From Acidobacteriota bacterium (GTDB lineage Bacteria > Acidobacteriota > Blastocatellia > RBC074), in contig JACPYM010000040.1 in NCBI GenBank assembly GCA_016196035.1, positions 1 through 64,000 on the forward strand: a stretch of DNA of 64,000 nucleotides, in the 5' to 3' direction. This document shows positions 15,702 through 25,793 of this stretch, piece by piece. The notes beneath the pieces were generated by a model, which had not been told where the DNA came from, ran no database searches, and saw nothing but the letters and a program-made list of their open reading frames with translations. Made by a program: the position numbers and the translations under genes. Numbering within the stretch: the stretch's first letter is position 1; each line of letters starts with the position of its first letter.

Positions 15702-18044
15702 TTACATCTTCTTCTTGGCTTTCGCCTTGGGCTTGCCTTTGCCTTTGCCTTTGACACGCCGCACCGGAGCTTTCTTCTCCGGTTCGACTTGGCCGGCATC
15801 CACGACCGTGCCGCCAGCAGGCGTAGCCGCGCCCGGCGGAACCAGCCAGATGCGGATTTGCGAACCGTCGGACGAAACGCCGCCGTCGCGCACCGTGATG
15901 CGGTTGGCGTCAATCGCCGTGCCCAGGCCGCCATCGGCCAAACGGTCACGCGCGTTCTTCGCCCGCTGCATGCTCAGCGCCTCCGGTTTCTCGTCCGCCG
16001 CACGATAACCATCAATGATGATGGCGGATTGCGGTTCGCTTTGAAGCGCCGGAATGATCGTTTGCTGCAACACGCTCTTGCAGGCGTTGTCCACACGCGC
16101 ATTGTTGAGCTTGAACGTATTGCACGGTGCCAGTTCACGCGGTACCGGTGTTGGCTGCGGCGGCGGCGGCACCTTCACGCTGATGTTCGTCGAACCACTG
16201 GCCGAGCAATTCACTCCGCCGCTTGACGTGGCCTTGACGGTCACGCTGATGTTCGTACCTGGCGCGACACCGGTCGTGTCCAAACGCGCGCTCATGCCGT
16301 TGCCGGCAATCGTGCCTGCGGTGGACGACCATTCGTAACGCACGTCGCCGTAGTTGCGGCCACCCGTCACACCATTGGTCGAGAAGTTGACCGCTTCACC
16401 GGCATCAATCGAGGTCTTGTCCGCCGTCACGCTCATGTTCGGATCGAAGCAGATCGCCAGCGGCGGGCAGTTGGTCACGCGAATCGTCTTCGAGTCATAA
16501 GCGACGCAACCGCAACCATCGTCCACTTGCACGGTGATCGTGTATTCGCCCGGCGCCAAACCCGTCGTATCGAACGACGTATTCGCGCCGTCGCCGACGA
16601 TGCGGCCACCCGAGGCATTCCACGAATAAAGCAATGTGTCGCCATCGGGATCGGAAGCCGACGCATTCAACGCCACCTTGTCGCCCGCGCAAACGGTCGC
16701 CGCCGATTCACGCGTCACATCGGACGAGCCTTGCGTCACCGCACCGAGACCGAGGTTGACGGTCGGCGGCTGGTTGGGCAGCACAGGTTCCTTGCGGTCA
16801 TTCATATGACCGATTGAGAACCCGGCGATAAAGCCGTTCGGGCTGTGGTGCGAATCTATTTCGTCCATCCAGTTCAAATGGCGTTGATAGGCCGCGCTGA
16901 TCGAAATCCAGCGGGTCGGGAAGATGCGCGCGCCGGCAACGAAATCTACCGGACTGTTTTTCAAAAGTGAAGGCGTGCGGCTGCTGACGTAGTGCGTGGC
17001 CTTCACTTCGGTGATGAGTTGCAAGTACCGGCTTAACGGGAAGTCAAAGCCGATGCCGGCGCGCAATTCATTCGGCAAATCCAGCGCGCGGTCGCTGCTG
17101 CCAAAGCCCTGAATGACGCCGCAACCAACGCAGAGCGGGCCAAGGTTCATGTCTTCAGCGCGCGGGTCGCCGATTTTGATGAAGCCGATGTTGGTCGAGA
17201 GATTGATGTATTTATGCAACCGGCCATCCAATGCGGCGATTACACCATAATCAAACCCGCCCGTGCCGCGGCCCCGTTCCAAACCGCTGTTCAGATCGCG
17301 CGTGGTCGGGATTTTTAATAACGGAATCAACGAGAGGCCAAACGGATTGTTCGGCCCGGTGAACCGGATTTTGCCGCCCAACCACAAATCACCTAAATGA
17401 TGATCGGAGAAGCGCGCCAGGAAAGGCGCATTCGGCAAATAATTCGGACTGGTGTTGGGTAGCAGGGCGGGCAGGATGCCGCCCACCGGAGCGCCCAGAC
17501 CGACATAGACCGCCGTGTTATTGCCACTCGGGCGCGCGGTAAAGGGGCCAATCACGGTTAATGAACCAGGCACGCGGCAAGGGCCGGGGAAACCGCCATT
17601 GCCGCAAGGGTCGCCCGCCAAAACCGAGGCGCTGTTGGTGCCCGGCACAATGACCAGACGGCCTGGCGCCAGGGTTTTGGTACGAACATCCGGCAGGTAG
17701 AAACCGCTCAACAGTGCCGGGGTGCCGACCGAAACGACGCGTTGCGCTTCAAGATTGGCAAAAAATTCGAAGTGATCGCTGATACCGATGGTGAAATTAA
17801 ACGGATAAACTTGCCAGGCAACGTCACCGGGATCGCGATGAAAATGATTGGCGAAGAACCCGATATTGAACTCGCCCTTGCGCAACGTCTGGGCATCATA
17901 AACCGTAAAAAGGCCAGTGCCGCCATTGACGGTTGGGGCCGGGTTGCGAGGGTCATCTTCTGACCGTTTGGTCTGCGCATTGACAGCAGCCCCCACGAGC
18001 AGGAGCGCTAACACCAGACCGAGCGTTTTTCTCGCAAAATTCAT
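15702..18044 (-). CDS. outer-membrane beta-barrel protein with PKD/Ig domains and OmpA-like tail
   Basis: ATG 18044 follows AGGAGGAG and gives 780 residues with a signal peptide ([17 protein letters not shown]). The first half (about 25-430) reads as a beta-barrel ([20 protein letters not shown]). Two PKD/Ig-like domains follow ([28 protein letters not shown]). A C-terminal OmpA-like region has [20 protein letters not shown]. The last 25 residues are almost all Lys, Gly and Pro. It is probably an envelope structural protein linking outer membrane and peptidoglycan. Confidence 0.82.
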   Translation of the reverse strand: MNFARKTLGLVLALLLVGAAVNAQTKRSEDDPRNPAPTVNGGTGLFTVYDAQTLRKGEFNIGFFANHFHRDPGDVAWQVYPFNFTIGISDHFEFFANLEAQRVVSVGTPALLSGFYLPDVRTKTLAPGRLVIVPGTNSASVLAGDPCGNGGFPGPCRVPGSLTVIGPFTARPSGNNTAVYVGLGAPVGGILPALLPNTSPNYLPNAPFLARFSDHHLGDLWLGGKIRFTGPNNPFGLSLIPLLKIPTTRDLNSGLERGRGTGGFDYGVIAALDGRLHKYINLSTNIGFIKIGDPRAEDMNLGPLCVGCGVIQGFGSSDRALDLPNELRAGIGFDFPLSRYLQLITEVKATHYVSSRTPSLLKNSPVDFVAGARIFPTRWISISAAYQRHLNWMDEIDSHHSPNGFIAGFSIGHMNDRKEPVLPNQPPTVNLGLGAVTQGSSDVTRESAATVCAGDKVALNASASDPDGDTLLYSWNASGGRIVGDGANTSFDTTGLAPGEYTITVQVDDGCGCVAYDSKTIRVTNCPPLAICFDPNMSVTADKTSIDAGEAVNFSTNGVTGGRNYGDVRYEWSSTAGTIAGNGMSARLDTTGVAPGTNISVTVKATSSGGVNCSASGSTNISVKVPPPPQPTPVPRELAPCNTFKLNNARVDNACKSVLQQTIIPALQSEPQSAIIIDGYRAADEKPEALSMQRAKNARDRLADGGLGTAIDANRITVRDGGVSSDGSQIRIWLVPPGAATPAGGTVVDAGQVEPEKKAPVRRVKGKGKGKPKAKAKKKM

Positions 18045-18101
18045 ATATCTCCTCCTGGAAGAGTGGGTGACAATAGACTTCATTAGGTTTGTATTCTCTG
18101 C

Positions 18102-18158
18102 CGGTACGATCTCAGTTTCCTTCTTAGCTCGCCCTTTTACTGCTCTCAGATCGTACCG
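18102..18158 (-). promoter_or_regulatory. hairpin in the 5' leader of the OmpA-like gene
   Basis: CGGTACGATCT (18102-18112) and AGATCGTACCG (18148-18158) are exact complements across 35 bases. The hairpin lies between the promoter at 18193-18221 and the start at 18044, so it would form in the mRNA leader. Confidence 0.6.
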
Positions 18159-18192
18159 CAAATGTGAATGACAAAAGGAAAACTGCGTGCAA

Positions 18193-18221
18193 AATCTATA
18201 CGATAGGGTACAAGGTGTCAA
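18193..18221 (-). promoter_or_regulatory. sigma70-type promoter of the OmpA-like gene
   Basis: On the minus strand TTGACA (18221-18216) is followed after 17 bases by TAGATT (18198-18193). This predicts a leader of about 140 bases. Confidence 0.6.
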
Positions 18222-18262
18222 TTCAATTTTGCCTCTTTGGACAACAACTTAGCGACGCTGGT

Positions 18263-18338
18263 CAGTGGTCAGTGGTCAGTGGCCAGTGGCCAGTCCGTAA
18301 CTCCCCACTCCCCACTGGCCACTGACCACTGACCACTG
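18263..18338. repeat. 27-bp perfect inverted repeat of CAGTGGT units
   Basis: CAGTGGTCAGTGGTCAGTGG plus CCAGTGG (18263-18289) is exactly mirrored at 18312-18338 over a 22-base spacer. The right arm ends 2 bases from the stop codon of glutamate dehydrogenase, so the hairpin forms immediately after that gene. Confidence 0.93.
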
Positions 18339-18340
18339 CT

Positions 18341-19624
<1,284 letters not shown>

Positions 19625-19645
19625 TGCTTGCTCCTGTGTCTACTC

Positions 19646-19680
19646 AAAAAAATAGGCGAGTGAATCAGCCTCACTCGCCT
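19646..19680 (-). terminator. rho-independent terminator after larE
   Basis: On the minus strand AGGCGAGTGA pairs with TCACTCGCCT over a 7-base loop and is followed by A and seven T residues. It separates larE from the glutamate dehydrogenase gene. Confidence 0.93.
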
Positions 19681-19690
19681 TGCTGTCTGT

Positions 19691-20530
19691 TTAGTTTTTC
19701 AAAACTTCGTTTAAGGCCCCAGTTCGGTAGCCCTCTAAATCAAGCGTCACGAACTTAAACCCAAGTTGTTTGAAGGCGGTAGCAATTCGTTGCGTCATCT
19801 CTAAGCTCAAAGCCTTCGGCAACTCTTCCGGCGCAATTTCGATGCGCACCACCTCGCCGTGGTGTCGCACGCGCATCAGGTTAAATCCCAGCGCCCGCAA
19901 TTTGGCCTCGCCGCGCTCAATTACCGAAAGCTTTTCAATCGTCACCGGCATGCCATAAGGGATGCGCGACGACAAACACGCCGACGCCGGACGATCCCAG
20001 ATCGGCAGCCCCGCCGCTTTTGCCAGCGTGCGAATGTCATGCTTGCTCAGGCCGACTTCGAGCAAAGGGCTGCGCACGTTCAACTCGCCTGCGGCTTTTC
20101 GCCCCGGACGATAATCGCCCACATCATCAGCATTGTTACCGTCGCAAACCCAGGCGAACCCGCGCGCCGCAGCCAGCGCGCTCAGCTTCGTGAACAATTC
20201 ATGCTTGCAGAAATAACAGCGATTAGCGGGGTTGGCCTGATAGTTGGCGTCGTGAATCTCTTCGGTCACGATGAACTCGTGCGGGATGCCGTATTGCGCA
20301 ACGACTGTGAGCGCATCCTGCCGTTGAAAATCAGGATAGCTCGGACTCTCACCCGTCACCGCCAAAGCACGCGCGCCGAGTTCACGCGCCGCGACGTAAG
20401 CCAGATAGGCGCTATCAATGCCGCCGGAGTAGGCCACCACCACCGATTCCAATTCGCGCAACACACGGCATAGCGCGGCTTCTTTGGCTTCCAAACTCAA
20501 GGTCTGCACAGTGGCAGTTGAATGATCCAT
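19691..20530 (-). CDS. larE: LarE-like ATP-dependent sulfur transferase
   Basis: The 279-residue protein has the PP-loop SGGIDS (35-40) and a LarE core. Three cysteines stand out: Cys105 and Cys108 in NRCYFCK and Cys185 in SACLSSRIPYG. LarE adds sulfur to the nicotinate-derived NPN cofactor of lactate racemase. In sacrificial enzymes one cysteine gives its sulfur, while three-cysteine versions are thought to bind an Fe-S cluster, so this may be catalytic in the true sense. No larA, larB or larC is in the window. It lies 13 bases after the NHL gene, probably in one operon. Confidence 0.88.
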   Translation of the reverse strand: MDHSTATVQTLSLEAKEAALCRVLRELESVVVAYSGGIDSAYLAYVAARELGARALAVTGESPSYPDFQRQDALTVVAQYGIPHEFIVTEEIHDANYQANPANRCYFCKHELFTKLSALAAARGFAWVCDGNNADDVGDYRPGRKAAGELNVRSPLLEVGLSKHDIRTLAKAAGLPIWDRPASACLSSRIPYGMPVTIEKLSVIERGEAKLRALGFNLMRVRHHGEVVRIEIAPEELPKALSLEMTQRIATAFKQLGFKFVTLDLEGYRTGALNEVLKN

Positions 20531-20543
20531 TCCTATTCACTCG

Positions 20544-21578
20544 TTAGAAAACCGAATATCCCTTGATGCCCAACGGCAAGCGATAAACCTTCTGCGTGCT
20601 GACGACAATCATGTTGCCCTGCTCATCGAAGGCCAACCCGACCAGGGCGCCACCCGCCACGACCATTTCCGCGCGCTCACCGTCCGGTGAAATACGCACG
20701 ATGCCGCGCTGACCGCGCAAGGAAGCCGCGACATACAAATTCCCGTCCTCATCAAAGGCCAATCCCTGCGGACGGCCCAGACCGCGATAGAAACTCGTCG
20801 CCTCGCCCATCGCGTCAACGCGCCAGATCGTTTCAAACGAAGAAACCGTGGGGCCAGACACATACAAATCGCCATCCGGGCCAAACGCCATATGATAGGC
20901 CGAAACACTCGGTTCCAGCGTCGCGTGGGGCCGCGCTTCACCCAATTCGTTCACCTGAAAGATCGTCCCGCTGCGATCACCAACGTAAATAACCCCGCGC
21001 CGGTCAAACGCGATCCCGGTGGCCACGCCTAATTCAGTCGCCAGCGTCGTTACTTCTTTGAACGGCGTGACGCGATAGAGTTCACCTTCGTACCGGCTCG
21101 TTACATGCAATACACCTTCGCTATCAAACGCCATGCCAGTTGGATTGACGATGTCCGAGAGGAATGGCTCCACCATTCCATCCGCCGCAATTTTATAGAT
21201 CGAAACCGGGACTTTCTGCCCGCGCGAACCGGACAGCGTTACATAGATGCTGCCGTCATCCCGATCCACCGCCGGATTCGCAACCGGGTGCAAGTTGTCG
21301 GCCAGTTTTTCGCCCAACGTAAACGCGGTGGTTAAATCCATGCCGACGCTTTCCAAAATCAATTCCCTGGCGCTGAAACCGATCTCATATTCCGGCACCC
21401 CGACGATCACGCGCGTGGGCGAAGCTCCCACCAAGCGCCCACGCAAGCCAGCAAAGCTGGCGCGGCACGCCGTAAAATCCGACGTGTCGAACCCTTCGCA
21501 CGAGACGATTACCTCGCCGCCTTCAACGCCAGCGCGTGGTAGCAAGCGTTTGATCGAAGCCTCGCCTAATTCAGCCAT
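20544..21578 (-). CDS. NHL/SMP-30-like beta-propeller with N-terminal IPT/TIG-like domain
   Basis: ATG 21578 follows GGAGAA and gives 344 residues. The first 90 residues resemble an IPT/TIG immunoglobulin fold (GGEVIVSCEGFD, RLVGASPTRVIVGVP). The rest is a six-bladed propeller with repeated NPTGMAFDSEGVLHV, VATGIAFDRRGVIYVGD and RPQGLAFDEDGNLYVAA units. There is no signal peptide. It may sense or bind a ligand; pairing with LarE is conserved here only by position. The frame upstream of 21578 is not supported. Confidence 0.85.
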   Translation of the reverse strand: MAELGEASIKRLLPRAGVEGGEVIVSCEGFDTSDFTACRASFAGLRGRLVGASPTRVIVGVPEYEIGFSARELILESVGMDLTTAFTLGEKLADNLHPVANPAVDRDDGSIYVTLSGSRGQKVPVSIYKIAADGMVEPFLSDIVNPTGMAFDSEGVLHVTSRYEGELYRVTPFKEVTTLATELGVATGIAFDRRGVIYVGDRSGTIFQVNELGEARPHATLEPSVSAYHMAFGPDGDLYVSGPTVSSFETIWRVDAMGEATSFYRGLGRPQGLAFDEDGNLYVAASLRGQRGIVRISPDGERAEMVVAGGALVGLAFDEQGNMIVVSTQKVYRLPLGIKGYSVF

Positions 21579-21835
21579 CCGCAATTTTCTCCGTGTGATT
21601 TGGCATTTGGATTCCAAGCAAAAACAATGATACGCGAGGCATCCGGTGATGACAAACGCGACGCTTGCTACGGTACGCGGCAGCCAACACAGCAAGTACA
21701 TTTTCTTTCTCTCATTCGCCAAAATAACCAACCAGCGGCTAGGTAGTCTCGTCTAAGGCCGCGAACCTTGATGACAAGATGTTTGAAATGATGCGCGGTT
21801 TCTCTGTTACTAACAAATGGGAGGCAAAGAGGACT

Positions 21836-22372
21836 ATGAAAAAATTAATTGCAACTGCGTTTCTGATGATGCTGACTTTCGCAACGACCCTGCCGTCGCT
21901 GGCGAAATCCAACACGCCGGAAGAGACAGACAAGACGCTTAAGAAGATTCGCAAGGAGCTTATCACCTTGCCCTTCTACAGCGTGTTCGACAACCTGGCG
22001 TTCAAATACGAGGATGGTGTGGTGACGCTTTACGGTCAGGTAGCGCGTCCCACGCTGCGCAAGGACGCAGAGCGGGTAGTGGAGAAGGTCGCAGGAGTAG
22101 AAGATGTGGTGAATAAGATCGAGGTGCTCCCGCTCTCGTCCTTCGATGACCGGATTCGGTTGGCGACTTACCGCGCGATTTATCGCCAACCTGGCTTGGA
22201 TCGGCTTTCGATTCAAGCCGTCCCCCCGATTCACATCATCGTGAAAAACGGGAACGTCACCCTGGAAGGCGTGGTGAATAACAAAGGCGATGCCACGCGC
22301 GCTTATCTGGCGGCGAACGGCGTCCCGAACGTTTTCTCGGTGACTAACAACTTGCGGATCGAAAGAAACTAA
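21836..22372 (+). CDS. periplasmic BON-domain protein
   Basis: ATG 21836 follows GAGG and gives 178 residues with a signal peptide (LIATAFLMMLTFATTLPSLA). Two BON domains follow: FAYEDGVVTLYGQV-type around residues 55-100 (KYEDGVVTLYGQVARP) and IIVKNGNVTLEGVVNN around 130-175. BON domains bind membranes or peptidoglycan and are common in osmotic-stress and secretin proteins. It is a single-gene unit with its own terminator. Confidence 0.9.
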   Translation: MKKLIATAFLMMLTFATTLPSLAKSNTPEETDKTLKKIRKELITLPFYSVFDNLAFKYEDGVVTLYGQVARPTLRKDAERVVEKVAGVEDVVNKIEVLPLSSFDDRIRLATYRAIYRQPGLDRLSIQAVPPIHIIVKNGNVTLEGVVNNKGDATRAYLAANGVPNVFSVTNNLRIERN

Positions 22373-22439
22373 CACGCAAGTTACGACGAGTTACTACTGT
22401 CCATTGGTGATCCCTCCTGAGAGGTGAAGGAAACTTGAT

Positions 22440-22477
22440 GGCTGGCAAGCGGTGAACTTGCCAGCCTTTTTGTTTTT
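22440..22477 (+). terminator. rho-independent terminator after the BON gene
   Basis: GGCTGGCAAG pairs with CTTGCCAGCC over a 7-base loop, followed by TTTTTGTTTTT. The remaining 230 bases up to the lamin-tail gene (22478-22710) hold no other gene that I can see. Confidence 0.93.
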
Positions 22478-22710
22478 GACAGGCCACTGCATTGACCGCG
22501 TATCCGTTCGGCGCTAGACTCCGCCACGTTGAACGCACTTCCGCCAAGCCATTGCAGTTTGGAAGTCGTATTCGACAGCGCCACTCAACCACGATAAATC
22601 AACTCGGCAACGATGTATTGCCAGCCATTTTCTCGGTCATTGTTTTTTACCGTTCGCAGTTCAGCCTAAACCCGGTTCACGACTCAACCAATATCATCAG
22701 GAGGATCGCC

Positions 22711-25596
22711 ATGCTTCAGCAGGCTTCCATTCGCCGCAGTCTTTGGGCCAGTGCCTTGGCCTTGTTTTTCTTGGCTTTGAATTTTCAGTTTCCACCCATT
22801 TCGGCACGGCTGGCCGCTTCCCCCGACATCGTCATCAGTCAAATTTATGGCGCGGGGGGCAACAGCGGCGCGACGTGGCGCAATGATTTCATCGAACTTT
22901 TCAATCGCGGCCCGGCGGCGGTCAATCTCAGTGGCTGGTCAATTCAATATGCGTCTTCAACGGGTACCACCTGGCAAAAGACTGATCTGACTGGCAGCTT
23001 GCAACCGGGCCAGTATCTGCTGATCCAACAGGCTTCCGGCGGTACGAATGGCGCTGTGTTACCGACGCCGGATGTCACCGGCACGATTGCAATGGCGGCG
23101 ACAGCGGGCAAAGTCGCCCTGCTCAATAGCGCAACGTTGATTGCCAGCGGCACCGCTTGCCCCAGTGGCGCATCGCTGGTTGATCTGGTTGGATACGGCA
23201 GCGGCACGAATTGTTTTGAGGGCAGCAACCCAACGCCTGCGCCGAGTGCGACCAACGCCGTTTTTCGCGCGGCCAGCGGCTGCACCGACAATGACAACAA
23301 CGCGACTGATTTCAGCGCCGCCGCAGCCAATCCGCGCAACATCGCTTCGCCACTCGCGCCGTGCAGCACTTCAACGCCGCCGACCGGCAATGCCAGCGCC
23401 GCACCCAATCCGGTGCTCACCGGCGCGGGCGCCTTGCTGACCGTCACAGTGGCCCCCGGCGCGAATCCGCCCAGCACCGGCATCACTGTGCGCGGCGATT
23501 TGACGGGCATTGGCGGCGCGGCCAATCAAACCTTCTTCGACAATGGCACGAACGGCGACGCCACCGCGAATGACAACATCTTTTCGTTTCAGGCCGCGAT
23601 TCCAGCCAACCTCACGCCTGGTTTGAAAGTGTTGCCGATTACGCTGGCCGATGCGCAAAGCCGCACGAGTTCGACCAACATTTCTCTGCAAGTCCGCGCG
23701 CCCATCGTCGCGGGCGACATCGTCATCAGCCAGGTGTATGGCGGCGGCGGCAACAGCGGCGCGCCCTTCACAAACGATTTCATCGAGATCTTCAATCGCA
23801 GCAATCAACCCGTAGACATCACGGGCTGGTCGGTGCAATACGCTGCGGCGACCAGCGGGACGTGGCAAAAGACCGACCTCACCGGCACCCTGCAACCCGG
23901 CCAGTACTTCCTGATTCAGCAGGATTCGGGCGGAGCGAATGGCGCGCCGCTGCCTACGCCCAACGTCACTGGAACGCTGTCATTGGCAGCGACCGCAGGC
24001 AAAGTCGCTTTGCTTAACAATGCAGCGTTGATTGCGAACGGCACGGGCTGTCCGTCCGGCGGCGGCTTGGTGGATTTCGTTGGTTACGGCAACACGGCGA
24101 CCTGTTTTGAAGGCGCAGCGCCTGCCCCCGCGCCCAGCGCCACCAATGCCATTCGGCGCGCGGGCAACGGCTGCGGCGATACGAATAACAACACGGCCAA
24201 TTTCGCCACGGGCGCGCCACTCCCGCGCAATTCGGCGACGGGTTTCAACGTGTGCGGCAGCGGCGCAATTTTCGATAACAACAATGCGATGCTGGCGGTG
24301 CAGGAACTTTCGAATTGCACCGGCATCGGCGATGTGCTGCTGGTCGAAGCCAATCTGACCAACGTCGGCACGCGCAACCAACTCGACAATCCCGGCTCCG
24401 AATTCATCGCCAAACTCACGCCCGCGCTGGCCTTTGTGCCAGACAGTTGCGTCACGATTGGCACGGGCACCTGCACGCTTACCAACGCCGGCCAACTCGA
24501 CTGGAACGGTGTGGTGCCGTTGGGCGAAACGGTGACGTTACGGTTTCAGATTCAGGTCAAAGAGGCGGCGGCCACCGATCCCCTGCTCTGCCTCAATGCG
24601 ACGATCAATTACGATTCCGACAACGACGGCCTCAACAACGCCACACTGACGGCCAGCCAATGCCAGCAGGCCAATTGCCAGCCGGTCGCGGCGGGCCAAC
24701 TCTTCCCCGCCAAAGCCGAAGCGAGCGATCAACGCGCGGGTTCCGTGCTGGTCTTTCCGTTCTATAGCTCCGATCCCGCCGCGCTCAACCGCGAGAACAC
24801 GCGCATCAGCCTGACCAACCTGCATCCGCAGCGCCGCGCGACAGTGCACCTCTTTTTCATCGCTGACGATACAACCGGCGTGGCGGATGGCTATCTGTGC
24901 CTGACGCCGAATCAGACGGTTAGCTTTTTGATGTCCGATCTCGATCCCGATGTGGCGGGCTATTTGATCGCCGTCGCCAGCGATGAACGACTCGGCTGTC
25001 CGGTCAATTTCAACTATCTGGTCGGGGATGAATTTGTGAAGCTGGCAGCGGGCCACGCCGCCAATCTGCCCGCCATCGCCTTTGCCGCGCTTGGTGCGGT
25101 GCCTTGCGACGAACAGGCCAGCACGGCGGAACTGAAATTCGATGGCGTGCAATACAACGCCACGCCGCGCACCTTGGCGCTCGATAACCTGCCCAGCCCG
25201 GCGGATGGCAACGCGACCTTGCTGATCTTAGACCGGTTGAGCGGCAATCTGGCGACGGGTCTCAACACGCTCGGTTCGATCACGGGCGTGCTTTACAACG
25301 ATGCCGAAGCGCCCTACAGCTTTGAATTTTCGACCACGCGCCGCCAATTCCGCGCTGTCATCAACGCCAGTTTCCCGCGCACAGCCCCGCGTGTGCCGAC
25401 CATCATTCCGGCGGGCCGCTCCGGTTGGTTAAAACTGGCGCGCGGCAGCGATGGCGCGTTTGTCGGCGCAGCGCTCAATTTCAATCCGAACAGCGGCACG
25501 AACAGCAACGCCTTCAATCAAGGCCACAACCTGCATCATCTGACGCTGACGACCGAATCGAGTTTGATCGTGCCGGTGTTTCCGCCGACGTGCTGA
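22711..25596 (+). CDS. secreted protein with two lamin-tail domains
   Basis: ATG 22711 follows CAGGAGG and gives 961 residues with a signal peptide (LWASALALFFLALNFQF). A first lamin-tail domain (about 35-190: DIVISQIYGAGGNSGATW, FIELFNRGP) and a second near-copy (about 332-490: DIVISQVYGGGGNSGAPF, FIEIFNRSN) flank an Ig-like domain. A DUF11-like region and a C-terminal domain without recognised family (about 680-961) follow. Lamin-tail domains in bacteria occur in surface and secreted proteins, some with nuclease domains; none is seen here. Likely a cell-surface adhesin or matrix protein. Confidence 0.87.
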   Translation: MLQQASIRRSLWASALALFFLALNFQFPPISARLAASPDIVISQIYGAGGNSGATWRNDFIELFNRGPAAVNLSGWSIQYASSTGTTWQKTDLTGSLQPGQYLLIQQASGGTNGAVLPTPDVTGTIAMAATAGKVALLNSATLIASGTACPSGASLVDLVGYGSGTNCFEGSNPTPAPSATNAVFRAASGCTDNDNNATDFSAAAANPRNIASPLAPCSTSTPPTGNASAAPNPVLTGAGALLTVTVAPGANPPSTGITVRGDLTGIGGAANQTFFDNGTNGDATANDNIFSFQAAIPANLTPGLKVLPITLADAQSRTSSTNISLQVRAPIVAGDIVISQVYGGGGNSGAPFTNDFIEIFNRSNQPVDITGWSVQYAAATSGTWQKTDLTGTLQPGQYFLIQQDSGGANGAPLPTPNVTGTLSLAATAGKVALLNNAALIANGTGCPSGGGLVDFVGYGNTATCFEGAAPAPAPSATNAIRRAGNGCGDTNNNTANFATGAPLPRNSATGFNVCGSGAIFDNNNAMLAVQELSNCTGIGDVLLVEANLTNVGTRNQLDNPGSEFIAKLTPALAFVPDSCVTIGTGTCTLTNAGQLDWNGVVPLGETVTLRFQIQVKEAAATDPLLCLNATINYDSDNDGLNNATLTASQCQQANCQPVAAGQLFPAKAEASDQRAGSVLVFPFYSSDPAALNRENTRISLTNLHPQRRATVHLFFIADDTTGVADGYLCLTPNQTVSFLMSDLDPDVAGYLIAVASDERLGCPVNFNYLVGDEFVKLAAGHAANLPAIAFAALGAVPCDEQASTAELKFDGVQYNATPRTLALDNLPSPADGNATLLILDRLSGNLATGLNTLGSITGVLYNDAEAPYSFEFSTTRRQFRAVINASFPRTAPRVPTIIPAGRSGWLKLARGSDGAFVGAALNFNPNSGTNSNAFNQGHNLHHLTLTTESSLIVPVFPPTC

Positions 25597-25599
25597 CGC

Positions 25600-25634
25600 A
25601 AAAAGGGGAGGCGAATGTTACCTCGCCTCCCCTT
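25600..25634 (-). terminator. hairpin terminator between convergent genes
   Basis: GGGGAGGCGA and TCGCCTCCCC pair across 8 bases. On the minus strand the stem is followed by TTTTT. It serves the minus-strand cytochrome gene and probably also folds in the plus-strand transcript. Confidence 0.8.
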
Positions 25635-25654
25635 GCAACTTACCCCTCGACGCG

Positions 25655-25758
25655 CAGCGGGACAGTACCGCGCGCGTCAGCAAGCGGCGCGTCAAGCTTG
25701 CCCTAGTGGCTGAACTGCCAATAGGCCGCTTGCTCATGCGCGCGGTACTGTCCCAGCG
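25655..25758. repeat. GTACCGCGCGCGT inverted-repeat element, copy 2
   Basis: Two 33-base arms (25655-25687 and 25726-25758) match with few mismatches. They carry the same GACAGTACCGCGCGCGTC core as the copies at 13821 and 47478. It lies between two convergent genes. Confidence 0.88.
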
Positions 25759-25793
25759 TCAACTGACTCCCGTAAACGCAATTGCAAACCGCT

